Origin: Conservatibacter flavescens
GTDB lineage: Bacteria > Pseudomonadota > Gammaproteobacteria > Enterobacterales > Pasteurellaceae
DNA: 64,000 bases
Direction of reading: 5' to 3'
Assembly: GCF_002795425.1 (NCBI RefSeq)
Contig: NZ_PHHA01000002.1
Coordinates: 362,736 to 426,735 of the forward strand
The position numbers and the translations under genes were made by a program. The notes under the pieces were generated by a model that was not told the origin of the DNA, did no database searches, and was given only the letters and a program-made list of their open reading frames with translations. Shown piece after piece: positions 35,265 to 45,521 of the stretch (the first letter of the stretch is position 1; each line of letters begins with the position of its first letter).

Positions 35265-36857
35265 TTACAATATATTTGTTAAAATTAAGAACATTAGCGC
35301 GCTGATTATGGCTGCTGCTGGTAAGGTAATTACCCACGCCATACCAATAGGCTTCATTAATTTCCAATTTGTATTGCGATTAACTAGACCTATTCCTAAT
35401 ACCGCTCCAACTAAAATATGCGTACTTGACACAGGAATACCCAAACTTGAAGCGCCCATAACTACGGCGGCCGCAGCTAATTCAGCAGAAAAACCTGAAG
35501 CTGGGTGCATTTTAGTTAAATTCGTTCCAACCGTTTGGATAACTTCTTTACCGATAAACCACAAACCGACTATTAAGGCTACACCAAATGTAATCATAAC
35601 GGGTGCCGGTACTTCGGCTGTTGCCGCGATAGCGTTGGTTCGAATAACATCCATTATTGCAACAAAAGGCCCAACCGCGTTAGCAATATCATTTGAACCA
35701 TGAGAAAATGCGAAAGCACAAGCGGTAAAAACCTGCATCCAGCTGAACATAATAAAGGTGGCTTTCCCTAAATCCTCTTTATGTTTTCCACGAATGGTTT
35801 TAGTATAAATAAAGGCGGTCAACCAAACCATTGCGCCAATCATTCCCATAATTAAACTTGCGTGTAAGTTTGAGAGATTCACACCTGTATTTTTTAAGCC
35901 TTTAAACACAACCATGGCACTCATAATCACTGCGCCAAAAGCGGCGATTAATGGTACCCATGTTTTTAAAGCTTTCAATGTATCTAAGCTATCACGCTCA
36001 TTTTCTAAATCATAAAGGTGTTTATAATAATCCGTTTCAAGCTCTTCACGCACAACATCTGCATCTTTGAATGTTTCTTGATCACGTAATAGCGCGGTAG
36101 TATAAGGTAATTTTTCTGAATCTTGTAAACGTTCAAAATACGATTTTTGATTACGTTTGAGTTGTTTTTTCTGTGATTTTAAATGTTTAACTTTCTCTTC
36201 AATTCTCTCGTTATAAGCTAAAATTTTACGTTTAATTAAACCATATAACACATAAGACAATGCGCCTCCTAATACAGGAGAAACAACCCAAGAAATCGCT
36301 ATTTCACCGATTTTAGACCATTTTACGGTTGAAAATGCTAACTCTGTACCACCAATGTTAATTCCCAAAACGATAGAGGAACCGACGATCCCGCCTATAA
36401 TGGCATGCGTTGTTGAAACGGGTAATCCCTTTTTAGTCGCAAATAATAACCAAAATGCAGCGGCTGCAAGTGCTGATAACATTAAATAAATAAATTGGTT
36501 TGGTGAAACACCCAAGTCCCCAATATTCACAATCCCGCTGCGAATGGTATCAGTTACTGCCGCCCCAGCTAATACTGCTCCTGATACTTCAAAAATGGCG
36601 GCTACGGCTAATGCTTGAGTTACCGTTAATGTTCCCGCTCCGACTGACGTACCAAAAGAGTTAGCGACATCATTTCCACCAATATTGAATGCCATAAAAA
36701 TGCCAAAAAAGGTGGACACCATAAATAATAAAACTTGTTGATTTAGTGTGTATTCTAATCCCCAAGTAATAAAATAAATACTCATTGCCGCCAATAAGAA
36801 GCCAAATAACACATTCGCTATCATCGGCGTACTCTGTTTTGCTGATGTATTTACCAT
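35265..36857 (-). CDS. PiT-family inorganic phosphate transporter
   Basis: A 530-residue inner-membrane transporter with the duplicated PiT signature: NIGGNDVANSFG near the N-terminus and SHGSNDIANAVGP in the second half. A charged cytoplasmic loop rich in Lys and Glu (about 215-310) separates two helix bundles, and this loop makes the protein longer than many bacterial PitA-like proteins. The start MVNTSAKQ has an AGGAGAGGG ribosome site. It is preceded by what looks like a PhoB-controlled promoter, so the likely job is phosphate uptake during limitation. Confidence 0.93.
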   Translation of the reverse strand: MVNTSAKQSTPMIANVLFGFLLAAMSIYFITWGLEYTLNQQVLLFMVSTFFGIFMAFNIGGNDVANSFGTSVGAGTLTVTQALAVAAIFEVSGAVLAGAAVTDTIRSGIVNIGDLGVSPNQFIYLMLSALAAAAFWLLFATKKGLPVSTTHAIIGGIVGSSIVLGINIGGTELAFSTVKWSKIGEIAISWVVSPVLGGALSYVLYGLIKRKILAYNERIEEKVKHLKSQKKQLKRNQKSYFERLQDSEKLPYTTALLRDQETFKDADVVREELETDYYKHLYDLENERDSLDTLKALKTWVPLIAAFGAVIMSAMVVFKGLKNTGVNLSNLHASLIMGMIGAMVWLTAFIYTKTIRGKHKEDLGKATFIMFSWMQVFTACAFAFSHGSNDIANAVGPFVAIMDVIRTNAIAATAEVPAPVMITFGVALIVGLWFIGKEVIQTVGTNLTKMHPASGFSAELAAAAVVMGASSLGIPVSSTHILVGAVLGIGLVNRNTNWKLMKPIGMAWVITLPAAAIISALMFLILTNIL

Positions 36858-36925
36858 AAATCCCTCTCCTATTATCCTGCCTATCTTCTTTGCAAGCGCC
36901 ATAAAACCTAAAATCAGCAGCGCCA

Positions 36926-36959
36926 ATTATAGGAATCAATTATGACGATTTGATGACAA
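36926..36959 (-). promoter_or_regulatory. PhoB box and -10 of the pit promoter
   Basis: On the minus strand, TTGTCAT-CAAA-TCGTCAT (36959-36942) matches the Pho box layout of two CTGTCAT-like 7-mers with a 4-base spacer. TATAAT (36931-36926) follows 10 bases later, the spacing expected when PhoB replaces -35 recognition. Confidence 0.65.
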
Positions 36960-36989
36960 TACAAGAGGAAAACTTGCGTTATATGATGA

Positions 36990-37757
36990 TTATGTTCTTA
37001 ATCCAACACCCCGATGAATTAAATAATATGCAATGGCATATAAAACCGCAATAAACAGCGCTAATACGCCAAAAGTATACACCAGACTCACATCTGAAAT
37101 ACCGAGAAAACCATAACGAAAACCATTGATCATATAAACAATAGGGTTTAATTTTGACACGCCTTGCCAAAATGCCGGTAATAAAGAAATAGAATAAAAT
37201 ACTCCACCAAGATACGTTAATGGCGTTAGAACAAAAGTGGGAATAATGCTAATATCATCAAAAGAACGGGCAAAGACCGCATTAATTAACCCACCTAATG
37301 CAAATACTGCGGTTGTCATTAATAAGGTCATAAAAATGGCGGTCCAAGATTGAATCTCAAAAGACACAAAAAATAATGATACGGCTGTGACTAGAGCCCC
37401 TACAGCCAATCCTCTCACCATTCCCCCAGCAATATAGCCTAAAATAATAATATGTGTAGATACTGGAGAGATCAGCAATTCTTCTACATTTTTAGCAAAT
37501 TTTGTACTATAAAAAGAGGATGCAACATTCGTAAATGAATTTGTTAAAGCCGACATCATAATTAATCCCGGTACAATAAATTGCATATAACTCACTCCCG
37601 CCATCTCTCCAATACGGCTACCTATGAGCTGTCCGAAAATCACAAAATATAAAGTCATTGTAATTACTGGAGGCACTAAAGTTTGTACCCAAATACGCAT
37701 AAAACGATGAATTTCTTTATATAAAATCGTGTTAAATGCCACCCAAGCCAATTTCAT
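36990..37757 (-). CDS. yadH: ABC-2 type transport permease YadH
   Basis: A 255-residue membrane protein with about six predicted helices and ABC-2 permease features (YMQFIVPGLIMMSAL; LTPLTYLGGVFYSISLLP). It forms a transporter with YadG, encoded 1 base upstream. The substrate is unknown; homologues have been linked to drug or polysaccharide export. The can-yadG-yadH neighbourhood is conserved in E. coli. Confidence 0.92.
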   Translation of the reverse strand: MKLAWVAFNTILYKEIHRFMRIWVQTLVPPVITMTLYFVIFGQLIGSRIGEMAGVSYMQFIVPGLIMMSALTNSFTNVASSFYSTKFAKNVEELLISPVSTHIIILGYIAGGMVRGLAVGALVTAVSLFFVSFEIQSWTAIFMTLLMTTAVFALGGLINAVFARSFDDISIIPTFVLTPLTYLGGVFYSISLLPAFWQGVSKLNPIVYMINGFRYGFLGISDVSLVYTFGVLALFIAVLYAIAYYLIHRGVGLRT

Positions 37758-37758
37758 C

Positions 37759-38682
37759 TTATACCCCCTCTACCGGTTTATTGAGCGACATAGTCACAAA
37801 TAATTCTTCTAAACGATTTGCTTTGTTTCGCATACTGAGTACTTCTATTCCCTGTGCTGATAATTGTGCAAATAAATCATTCAGTCCTTGCTGACGTTTC
37901 ACTTCCACCTCAATAGTATTGCTATCTAATGGTGTGACAACATAGTGTTTAACCTGTGGTAAGGCGCTGTTTTCAGCTAAATCTAAAATAAATGTTTCTG
38001 TTTCTAGCTTAGAGAGCAAATCTTTCATTGTTGTATTCACCACAAGTTGCCCTTGCTGAATAATACCGATATTACGACATAACATTTCAGCCTCTTCCAA
38101 ATAGTGAGTAGTCAAAATGATTGTTGTCCCTTGTTGATTTAACTCTCTTAAAAAAGCCCACATAGTCCGACGTAATTCAATATCCACCCCAGCAGTAGGC
38201 TCATCTAAAATTAATAGTTTTGGCTGATGCATTAGTGCGCGAGCAATCATCAAGCGTCGTTTCATACCGCCAGATAAACGCATTGATTTTTGCTCTCTTT
38301 TATCCCACAAATCTAATTTTTTTAACCAAATTTCAGCTCGTTTTAGCGCTTCAGCACGCGCAATGCCATAATACCCGGCTTGATTAATGAGAATATCAAT
38401 CACCTTTTCAAATTGGTTAAAATTAAACTCTTGTGGCACGAGGCCTATTTGTTGTTTCAGTGCGAGCAAGTCATGATCTAAATCATAACCAAACACTTTC
38501 ACTGTACCACTGGTCTTATTCACTAAAGAACTGACAATGCCAATTGTCGTTGATTTCCCTGCACCATTATGGCCTAATAACGCATAAAAATCGCCTTCTT
38601 TAACAGTCAAGTGAATGCCATGTAACGCCTTAACGCCATTACGATATTCTTTGGTTAATCCATCAATTTCTAACGCATTCAT
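37759..38682 (-). CDS. yadG: ABC transporter ATP-binding protein YadG
   Basis: A 307-residue ATPase with Walker A GHNGAGKST, Q-loop LVPQEFNFNQ, signature LSGGMKRR, Walker B LLILDEPTAGVD and the switch histidine in LTTHYLEEAE. The C-terminal extension after residue 220 is typical of ABC-2 exporters. It is transcribed with yadH and divergent from can. Confidence 0.93.
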   Translation of the reverse strand: MNALEIDGLTKEYRNGVKALHGIHLTVKEGDFYALLGHNGAGKSTTIGIVSSLVNKTSGTVKVFGYDLDHDLLALKQQIGLVPQEFNFNQFEKVIDILINQAGYYGIARAEALKRAEIWLKKLDLWDKREQKSMRLSGGMKRRLMIARALMHQPKLLILDEPTAGVDIELRRTMWAFLRELNQQGTTIILTTHYLEEAEMLCRNIGIIQQGQLVVNTTMKDLLSKLETETFILDLAENSALPQVKHYVVTPLDSNTIEVEVKRQQGLNDLFAQLSAQGIEVLSMRNKANRLEELFVTMSLNKPVEGV

Positions 38683-38781
38683 AATAGATAATCACTTATA
38701 ATAATTGAGATAATAAAAAAGATTACATACAATAGGATCTATTGATTTTAAAAATAAAGTATAACAAATACAGGACTAAGA

Positions 38782-39450
38782 ATGAAAAAAATCGAACAGC
38801 TTTTTGAAAATAATCATCGCTGGGCAATGCGCATGAAAGATGAAAACTCAGATTATTTTGAGCGCCTTGCAAATCAACAAAAACCTAGCTTTTTATGGAT
38901 AGGTTGTTCCGATAGTCGTGTTCCTGCTGAAAAGTTAACAAATCTCGGTCCTGGTGAATTGTTCGTACATCGTAATGTGGCCAACCAAGTCATTCATACC
39001 GATTTAAACTGTCTCTCTGTTGTACAATATGCTGTAGATGTACTTGAAATTGAACATATTATTATTTGTGGACATACGAATTGTGGTGGTATCCATGCCG
39101 CTATGTCCAATCAAGACTTGGGATTAATTAATAACTGGTTGTTACATATTCGAGACATTTGGTACAAACACAGCCACCTTTTAGGCAAACTCTCCCCCGA
39201 ACACCGAGCAGATATGTTGACTAAAATTAACGTCGCAGAACAAGTCTATAACTTAGGAAGCTCTTCTATTATTCAATCGGCTTGGCGTAAGGGAAAAAAA
39301 TTATCGTTACATGGTTGGGTTTACGATGTCAATGATGGTTTATTATTGGATCAAGGTGTTACCGCTACTAGCAGAGAAAGCTTAGAAATCTCTTATCGTA
39401 ATACCATCGCGCGGTTATTAAGCGATACAGCCCAAACAGAACTAACTTAA
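38782..39450 (+). CDS. can: Beta-carbonic anhydrase
   Basis: A cytoplasmic zinc enzyme interconverting CO2 and bicarbonate, which among others feeds PEP carboxylase (ppc, 41423). The 222 residues carry the zinc ligands Cys42, His98 and Cys101 and the Asp44-Arg46 dyad ([16 protein letters not shown]), the same numbers as in E. coli Can. A bicarbonate-binding type II enzyme is likely. It is divergent from yadG. Confidence 0.96.
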   Translation: MKKIEQLFENNHRWAMRMKDENSDYFERLANQQKPSFLWIGCSDSRVPAEKLTNLGPGELFVHRNVANQVIHTDLNCLSVVQYAVDVLEIEHIIICGHTNCGGIHAAMSNQDLGLINNWLLHIRDIWYKHSHLLGKLSPEHRADMLTKINVAEQVYNLGSSSIIQSAWRKGKKLSLHGWVYDVNDGLLLDQGVTATSRESLEISYRNTIARLLSDTAQTELT

Positions 39451-39462
39451 ATTTAAAAACAG

Positions 39463-39487
39463 AATAGGCCGAAACTATCGGCCTATT
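39463..39487. terminator. Bidirectional hairpin after can
   Basis: AATAGGCCGA/TCGGCCTATT forms a perfect 10-bp stem with a 5-base loop. A T-rich run follows on the minus strand (CTGTTTTTAAA), so it could also end transcripts of the small ORF at 39530-39610. Confidence 0.65.
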
Positions 39488-39529
39488 ACGTATAAAATAC
39501 AAAAAAGTGCGGTTATTTTTTTGATAATT

Positions 39530-39610
39530 TTAGAAAATAGACAGCGCTAACACTAAAATCATACCTAAAGAAAAAACAACCATCATCATAGCATAGCCAA
39601 AATCACTCAT
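39530..39610 (-). CDS. Candidate 26-residue membrane peptide
   Basis: The frame begins MSDFGYAMMMVVFSLG, continues through a run of Met, Val, Leu and Ile, and ends SIF. It makes one continuous hydrophobic helix. GAGGTGAG sits just before the ATG, a strong ribosome site, and the can hairpin downstream supplies a terminator. It is too short for ordinary gene callers. I do not recognise the family; single-helix peptides of this size often partner with respiratory or transport complexes. Confidence 0.5.
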   Translation of the reverse strand: MSDFGYAMMMVVFSLGMILVLALSIF

Positions 39611-39748
39611 ACTCACCTCACGAATAAACATTAAAAATGATAGGATAACTTTATCAAAGTCTTGCATAAAAAGCTATTTTTTCTCCTAAAATAGCGCAAA
39701 AATGTGACTTAACACACTATTTTCAGAGAAAACCAAAGAATTCAATTC

Positions 39749-39774
39749 GCTTCATGAAAGTGAAGCATTATAAT
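39749..39774 (+). promoter_or_regulatory. purR promoter with overlapping palindrome
   Basis: TATAAT (39769-39774) is 29 bases before the purR ATG. A palindrome GCTTCA-(6)-TGAAGC (39749-39766) overlaps the -35 region. It does not match the PurR operator; a weak PurR-like sequence lies further up at 39694-39709. Confidence 0.45.
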
Positions 39775-39802
39775 AACTATAAAAAATGATCAGGAATATA
39801 AT

Positions 39803-40825
39803 ATGGCGACAATTAAAGATGTAGCAAAAATGGCTGGCGTATCAACCACCACAGTCTCTCATGTAATCAATAAAACACGCTTTGTCGCAGAAGAAACCCA
39901 ACAACTGGTTTTAGATGCTATTAAACAGTTAAATTATTCGCCAAGTGCGGTGGCTCGTAGCTTAAAAGTGAATACAACGAAATCAATCGGCATGATAGTT
40001 ACCACCAGCGAAGCGCCTTATTTTGCCGAAATTATCCACGCAGTAGAAGAACATTGCTACCGTCAAGGTTATTCCTTGTTTTTATGTAATACTCAAAATA
40101 ACGCAGAGAAAATCAAAAATCATTTGGATATGCTTGCTCAAAAGCGTGTTGATGGCGTATTAGTCATGTGTTCTGAATATACTACTGACTCCCTTGATTT
40201 ATTATCAAACTTTGCCTCACTCCCTATGGTGGTGATGGATTGGGGACCAGACAATGAGCAAACCGATCTTATTTTAGATCATAGCTTTGATGGTGGCTAT
40301 TTAGCAACCCGACACCTGATTGAACATGGACACACTAAAATTGGTTTAATTACAGGTGATTTAAGTAAAACAACAGCAAAAACACGCTATGATGGATTTG
40401 TCAAAGCCATGCATGATGCCAATCTTACTGTTAATCCTGATTGGATTATGGAAGGCCATTTTGAACCGGAAGACGGCTATGAGTGCATGAATAAAATACT
40501 TGTTCAAGGGACATTACCCACCGCCGTTTTTTGTTGCAATGATGTCATGGCGCTGGGGGCAATTTCTGCGATCAATGAAAAAGGCCTATCTGTCCCACAA
40601 GATATTTCCATCATCGGTTATGATAACATTCATGCCTCACGTTTTTATTCACCACCGTTGACCACTATCCATCAATCCAAAACCCGTTTGGGTATCATGG
40701 CACTACATTTACTCCTTCAACGGATTAATGGTTTAGCACATGAACGCACTCGTATCGAGATGCACCCTGAGTTAGTGTCCCGCAAATCTGTTCGCAAATT
40801 ATCCCCTCATGAAGCGAATAAATAG
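39803..40825 (+). CDS. purR: Purine repressor PurR, LacI family
   Basis: Represses purine biosynthesis genes with hypoxanthine or guanine as co-repressor. The 340 residues align with E. coli PurR (341): [25 protein letters not shown] is a perfect PurR helix-turn-helix start, followed by the hinge AVARSLKVN and the effector domain with VVMDWGP and NDVMALGAI. Weak similarity to a PurR operator upstream leaves autoregulation open. Confidence 0.95.
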   Translation: MATIKDVAKMAGVSTTTVSHVINKTRFVAEETQQLVLDAIKQLNYSPSAVARSLKVNTTKSIGMIVTTSEAPYFAEIIHAVEEHCYRQGYSLFLCNTQNNAEKIKNHLDMLAQKRVDGVLVMCSEYTTDSLDLLSNFASLPMVVMDWGPDNEQTDLILDHSFDGGYLATRHLIEHGHTKIGLITGDLSKTTAKTRYDGFVKAMHDANLTVNPDWIMEGHFEPEDGYECMNKILVQGTLPTAVFCCNDVMALGAISAINEKGLSVPQDISIIGYDNIHASRFYSPPLTTIHQSKTRLGIMALHLLLQRINGLAHERTRIEMHPELVSRKSVRKLSPHEANK

Positions 40826-40920
40826 ACAAAAATTTGCATTTTCCTCCTAAAACACGTTAGACTAAATAAGACTTGTAGCATTCAGGACAAGTCTTATATT
40901 TTTAAATAGGAGAAATTATT

Positions 40921-41181
40921 ATGGGCTGGATTGCAGCTATTATTGTCGGAGCTTTAATTGGTTGGATCGCAGAAAAAGTCATGAAGAGCGATATGGGCTT
41001 ATTCATGAATATTGTGGTCGGTATTATCGGTTCTTCATTAGGCCGTTGGATTTTTGGTGACTTGCTTGGCATTGGCTCAGCACATGCGGCTGGCGAATTC
41101 AGCCTAGCGGGTCTAGGATTTGGTGTTGCCGGTGCTGCAATATTAATCTTTATCTTACGCTTTCTTAAAATTATGAAATAA
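40921..41181 (+). CDS. GlsB/YeaQ/YmgE-family small membrane protein
   Basis: An 86-residue glycine-rich membrane protein with three predicted helices (GWIAAIIVGALIGWIAEKVM; NIVVGIIGSSLGRWIFG; LAGLGFGVAGAAILIFI). The family was once labelled transglycosylase-associated and is linked to envelope stress in other bacteria. It has an AGGAGAA ribosome site and an uptake-signal terminator. The exact role is unknown. Confidence 0.88.
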   Translation: MGWIAAIIVGALIGWIAEKVMKSDMGLFMNIVVGIIGSSLGRWIFGDLLGIGSAHAAGEFSLAGLGFGVAGAAILIFILRFLKIMK

Positions 41182-41198
41182 TATAATTTCTTTTTCCT

Positions 41199-41223
41199 AA
41201 GTGCGGTTCAAATTACCGCACTT
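41199..41223 (+). terminator. Uptake-signal inverted pair after the GlsB-like gene
   Basis: AAGTGCGGT-(7)-ACCGCACTT followed by TTTTATTTTA. Two perfect uptake cores form a 9-bp stem with a T-run. Confidence 0.85.
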
Positions 41224-41422
41224 TTTATTTTAAATTATGTTTCCCTCATTCTCTGTATTCATTAAAAATTTCATAAAAATAACCGCACTTTTTTAAATAA
41301 AAATGATTTAAAGCAAAGTTTCAACATTTTTTTATCTGATAAATTAAATGCTATTTGCCTCCTCAGCACATTTTTGTTATATCTAAGATATCTCAATTAT
41401 TTTCTTTACTTATGGGGCTTTT

Positions 41423-44062
41423 ATGAGTGAACAATATGCCGTGATGCGTAACAACATTAGCATGCTAGGCCATTTTTTAGGTGAAACCATTAGCGATGCG
41501 CAAGGAAGTGACATTCTTGACTTAATTGAAAACATTCGTATTTTATCTCGAAATTCTCGCGCCGGTGATGATGACGCAAGAGCTAAATTATTAGATACGC
41601 TAGCCAATATTTCCACAGAAAATATTATTCCTGTTGCTCGAGCTTTTAGTCATTTTTTAAACTTAGCGAATATCGCAGAACAATATCAAACCATATCACG
41701 TAAACACCAAGATACAGCTTCCAGCGAACGTTCTATTGGTGCACTTTTTGAGCGTCTAAAACAACAAAACATCCCGACAGAAAAAGTAATTGACGCGGTT
41801 GAAAAATTACTTGTTGAACTCGTATTAACTGCACACCCAACAGAAACCACTCGTCGCTCTCTTGTACATAAGCACGTTGAAATCAATCGCTGCTTAAGCC
41901 GTTTAGAACACAGCGATCTCACCGAGCAAGAAGAACGTAAGATTAAACGTCGTCTACTCCAACATATTGCCCTTGCTTGGCATACGAATGAAATTCGTAT
42001 TCAGCGCCCAACACCACTTGATGAAGCTAAATGGGGTATGGCATTTATCGAAAATAGTTTATGGCAAGCCGTGCCTGAATTTTGCCGCCAGTTAAATTTT
42101 CATTTAGAAAAGCATTTTGGTATACAACATCCTGTCGGCCTTGCCCCTATTCGCTTTTCTTCTTGGATGGGTGGTGATCGCGATGGTAATCCATTTGTCA
42201 CAGCACAAATCACACGTACGGTATTAAACCTGTCTCGTTGGAAAGCAGCGGAATTATTTTTAACAGATATTAAAGCATTATCTGATGAATTATCCATTGT
42301 CCATTGCTCACCATCATTTCGTGAAAAATATGGCGATAACATTGAACCTTATCGAGTGGTCATTAAAACGTTACGTACCAAGTTAAAAAATACCCTATCC
42401 TATTACAACGACGTCCTTGCTGCTCGTAAACCCCTGTTTAGCACAGAAGATATCATTACGCATGATGAACAACTTTGGGAGCCACTATATGACTGCTATC
42501 AATCTTTATTAGGTTGTGGCATGCGTATTATTGCAAACGGTTTATTACTTGATTGTTTACGTCGAATTCGCTGTTTTGGCGTCACATTATCCCGATTAGA
42601 TATTCGTCAAGAAAGTACTCGTCATACCGATGCTATCGCTGAAATTACGCGTTATATCGGTTTAGGTGACTATGCACAATGGACTGAAACAGATAAACAA
42701 GCATTTTTAATTCGTGAACTTAGTTCCCGTCGCCCTCTACTTCCTCAAAACTGGGAACCCTCTGCAGATACGCAAGAGGTTTTAGATACCTGTAAAGTCA
42801 TCGCAGAACAACCAGAAGGCGTCATTTCTTGTTATATCATTTCGATGGCTCGCACAGCTTCTGATGTATTAGCTGTCCATTTACTCTTAAAAGAAGCGGG
42901 AGTGCCTTATCATTTACCCGTCGTGCCATTATTTGAAACGTTAGACGATCTCGATGCTGCAGAAGAGGTGATGACCCAGCTATTTAATGTAGGTTGGTAT
43001 CGTGGTGTCATCAATAATAAACAAATGGTCATGATTGGCTATTCTGACTCAGCAAAAGATGCCGGCATGCTCGCTGCCTCATGGGCGCAATATCGAGCCC
43101 AAGAAGTCTTGGTAAATCTATGTGAAAAACTCGGTATTGAACTCACCTTATTCCATGGACGAGGTGGCACAATTGGACGAGGTGGCGCGCCAGCTCACGC
43201 AGCCCTACTTTCTCAACCGCCTCGCTCATTACGTAATGGCTTGCGTGTGACAGAACAAGGCGAAATGATCCGCTTTAAATTAGGTTTACCTGCTGTTGCC
43301 GTAGAAAGCCTTGATTTATATGCTAGCGCCATATTAGAAGCTAATTTGCTTCCTCCGCCAGAACCTAAACAAGCTTGGCGTGATATTATGGACGAGCTTT
43401 CCACTACATCATGTGAAATCTATCGAGGTGTTGTGCGTGGAGATCCAGACTTTGTACCTTACTTCCGTAGCGCAACACCTGAACAAGAACTCAGTAAATT
43501 GCCTTTAGGTTCTCGTCCTGCCAAACGAAACCCAAATGGCGGTGTAGAAAGCTTACGCGCGATCCCTTGGATCTTTGCATGGATGCAAAACCGTTTGATG
43601 CTACCTGCATGGTTAGGGGCTGGAGCCGCATTACGTCAATCTATCGAAAAAGGCAACCGCACTTTATTAGAAGAAATGTGCCACAACTGGCCATTTTTCT
43701 CTACTCGTATTGGTATGCTCGAAATGGTGTTTAGTAAAACCGACACTTGGTTATCCGAACATTATGATCAACACTTAGTTAAACCTGAATTATGGTATTT
43801 AGGACAATCTCTACGTGAACAGCTCAATGCGGATATAAAAACAGTATTATCTTTGTCTCATGACGATCAGCTCATGTCTGATTTGCCTTGGATTGCAGAA
43901 TCCATTGCTTTACGCAATGTCTATACTGATCCACTCAATTTACTGCAAGTAGAATTACTACGCCGTTTAAGAGAACAAAATGATGATCCTAATCCAATTT
44001 TAGAACAGGCATTAATGATTACCATTACCGGTATTGCCGCTGGTATGCGAAATACGGGATAA
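41423..44062 (+). CDS. ppc: Phosphoenolpyruvate carboxylase
   Basis: An anaplerotic enzyme making oxaloacetate from PEP and bicarbonate, important in capnophilic Pasteurellaceae that produce succinate. The 879 residues include the catalytic His138 in AHPTET and the glycine-rich loop [16 protein letters not shown]. The C-terminus ends [12 protein letters not shown], as in the family. Carbonic anhydrase 2 kb upstream supplies bicarbonate. Confidence 0.97.
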   Translation: MSEQYAVMRNNISMLGHFLGETISDAQGSDILDLIENIRILSRNSRAGDDDARAKLLDTLANISTENIIPVARAFSHFLNLANIAEQYQTISRKHQDTASSERSIGALFERLKQQNIPTEKVIDAVEKLLVELVLTAHPTETTRRSLVHKHVEINRCLSRLEHSDLTEQEERKIKRRLLQHIALAWHTNEIRIQRPTPLDEAKWGMAFIENSLWQAVPEFCRQLNFHLEKHFGIQHPVGLAPIRFSSWMGGDRDGNPFVTAQITRTVLNLSRWKAAELFLTDIKALSDELSIVHCSPSFREKYGDNIEPYRVVIKTLRTKLKNTLSYYNDVLAARKPLFSTEDIITHDEQLWEPLYDCYQSLLGCGMRIIANGLLLDCLRRIRCFGVTLSRLDIRQESTRHTDAIAEITRYIGLGDYAQWTETDKQAFLIRELSSRRPLLPQNWEPSADTQEVLDTCKVIAEQPEGVISCYIISMARTASDVLAVHLLLKEAGVPYHLPVVPLFETLDDLDAAEEVMTQLFNVGWYRGVINNKQMVMIGYSDSAKDAGMLAASWAQYRAQEVLVNLCEKLGIELTLFHGRGGTIGRGGAPAHAALLSQPPRSLRNGLRVTEQGEMIRFKLGLPAVAVESLDLYASAILEANLLPPPEPKQAWRDIMDELSTTSCEIYRGVVRGDPDFVPYFRSATPEQELSKLPLGSRPAKRNPNGGVESLRAIPWIFAWMQNRLMLPAWLGAGAALRQSIEKGNRTLLEEMCHNWPFFSTRIGMLEMVFSKTDTWLSEHYDQHLVKPELWYLGQSLREQLNADIKTVLSLSHDDQLMSDLPWIAESIALRNVYTDPLNLLQVELLRRLREQNDDPNPILEQALMITITGIAAGMRNTG

Positions 44063-44083
44063 TATTCTCATTAACCCATGATT

Positions 44084-44107
44084 GCGCTAGTTATAATTAA
44101 CTAGCGC
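44084..44107 (+). terminator. Intrinsic terminator of ppc
   Basis: A perfect 10-bp stem GCGCTAGTTA/TAACTAGCGC with a 4-base loop, followed by TTCTTTCT. The rest of the ppc-xseB gap holds only AT-rich DNA with candidate -10 boxes. Confidence 0.85.
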
Positions 44108-44283
44108 TTCTTTCTCAATCAAAGCATAAAAAAATACTCTTCTCATATAATTTCCCCCAAAATTGAATTAGGATAAACAGATCGTAGTTAAATACAGAGG
44201 CGCTTAAATTCAAAGGGAGCCAATACCATACGAATTTGAATATTAATGACTATAATTTATTCTTTATAGATTACACTTTCTCC

Positions 44284-44313
44284 TTGCAGGAAAAGCCTTT
44301 CCTCAAGTACAAT
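44284..44313 (+). promoter_or_regulatory. Candidate promoter of xseB-ispA-dxs
   Basis: TTGCAG and TACAAT are spaced by 18 bases. The spacer contains a small hairpin AGGAAA-AGCC-TTTCCT, which could be an operator. Confidence 0.45.
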
Positions 44314-44345
44314 ACCTGTTATTTGCTTTATTCAAAGGGGAATAT

Positions 44346-44597
44346 ATGGCACGTAAAAGTACGGAAAAAAATGCTGTAGATTTCGAAACCACATTAACAC
44401 AATTAGAAAGCATTGTTTCCCGTTTAGAATCCGGTGAATTATCTTTAGAAGATTCTTTAAAAGAGTTTGAAAACGGTATTCAACTTGCCCAGCAAGGCCA
44501 AACCCGTTTACAACAAGCAGAACAACGTATTCAAATTTTATTGCAAAAAAATGATGTCACATTAAGTGAATATCAACCCGAAAATACAATAACCTAG
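44346..44597 (+). CDS. xseB: Exodeoxyribonuclease VII small subunit
   Basis: An 83-residue helical protein that pairs with XseA to degrade single-stranded DNA. The core motif [26 protein letters not shown] (residues about 13-38, partly quoted) is diagnostic. An AAGGGGAA ribosome site precedes the ATG. It is first in xseB-ispA-dxs, as in E. coli. Confidence 0.95.
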   Translation: MARKSTEKNAVDFETTLTQLESIVSRLESGELSLEDSLKEFENGIQLAQQGQTRLQQAEQRIQILLQKNDVTLSEYQPENTIT

Positions 44598-44610
44598 TAG
44601 TGATGGCATA

Positions 44611-45501
44611 ATGGATCAGTTTTCTCAAGATTTACAGCAAATGCAGCAACGCATTAATCATTTCCTCTCCCAGCAATTAACACAGGTTAATTCGTTGCAT
44701 TCTCCATTAGCTGATGCGATGAAATACGGATTACTTCTCGGAGGAAAACGCATTCGCCCATTTTTAGTTTATGCTACAGGCAATATGTTAGGCGCAAACG
44801 CGACCCAATTAGACTATGCTGCCGCCGCTATTGAAGCTATTCATGCTTATTCACTTATTCATGATGATCTACCTGCAATGGACAATGATGATTTACGTCG
44901 AGGAAAACCCACTTGTCATGTAGCTTTTGATGAAGCGACTGCGATTTTAGCGGGAGATGCATTGCAAAGTTTCGCCTTTGAAATTCTGACACAAATACCC
45001 AATTTACAAGCAGAGCAAAAATTACAATTAATACAAGAATTGGCTAAAAACGCGGGCGCAAAAGGCATGTGTCTTGGACAAAGCTTAGATTTAATTGCTG
45101 AAAATAAAACGATTGATTTACATGAGTTAGAATTAATTCACCGCAATAAGACTGGCGCATTAATTACGAGTGCTTTAAAAATGGGGTTTATCTGCTCTCC
45201 TCATTTTCAAAATAAACAACTAGAACAACAGCTCGTCCAGTATGCTGAAGCTATTGGACTCGCTTTCCAAGTCCAAGACGATATTTTAGATATTGAAGGT
45301 GATAGCGAAACTTTAGGCAAAACCGTTGGTTCTGATCTTATATCAGATAAAAGTACCTATCCAAAATTGTTAGGATTACAAGGCGCAAAAGATAAAGCGC
45401 AACAACTCTATCAAGAGGCACTTTCTGCATTGGATAAAATTCCTTTTAATGTCACCGCACTTCGTGACTTAGCTACTTTTATTATTCATCGAAAAAATTA
45501 A
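44611..45501 (+). CDS. ispA: Farnesyl diphosphate synthase
   Basis: Condenses IPP with DMAPP and GPP to make farnesyl-PP for ubiquinone, menaquinone and undecaprenyl-PP. The 296 residues carry the first aspartate-rich motif [16 protein letters not shown] and the second QVQDDILD, plus GGKRIRP. It starts 13 bases after xseB and 20 before dxs, an operon that couples isoprenoid precursor and chain synthesis. Confidence 0.97.
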   Translation: MDQFSQDLQQMQQRINHFLSQQLTQVNSLHSPLADAMKYGLLLGGKRIRPFLVYATGNMLGANATQLDYAAAAIEAIHAYSLIHDDLPAMDNDDLRRGKPTCHVAFDEATAILAGDALQSFAFEILTQIPNLQAEQKLQLIQELAKNAGAKGMCLGQSLDLIAENKTIDLHELELIHRNKTGALITSALKMGFICSPHFQNKQLEQQLVQYAEAIGLAFQVQDDILDIEGDSETLGKTVGSDLISDKSTYPKLLGLQGAKDKAQQLYQEALSALDKIPFNVTALRDLATFIIHRKN

Positions 45502-45521
45502 CCGAGAACATACGAATTACT

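Noticed and set aside
44116..44283. Small gene or RNA in the ppc-xseB gap
   Set aside because: Apart from the ppc terminator and AT-rich -10-like strings I see no ORF with a ribosome site and no convincing structure.
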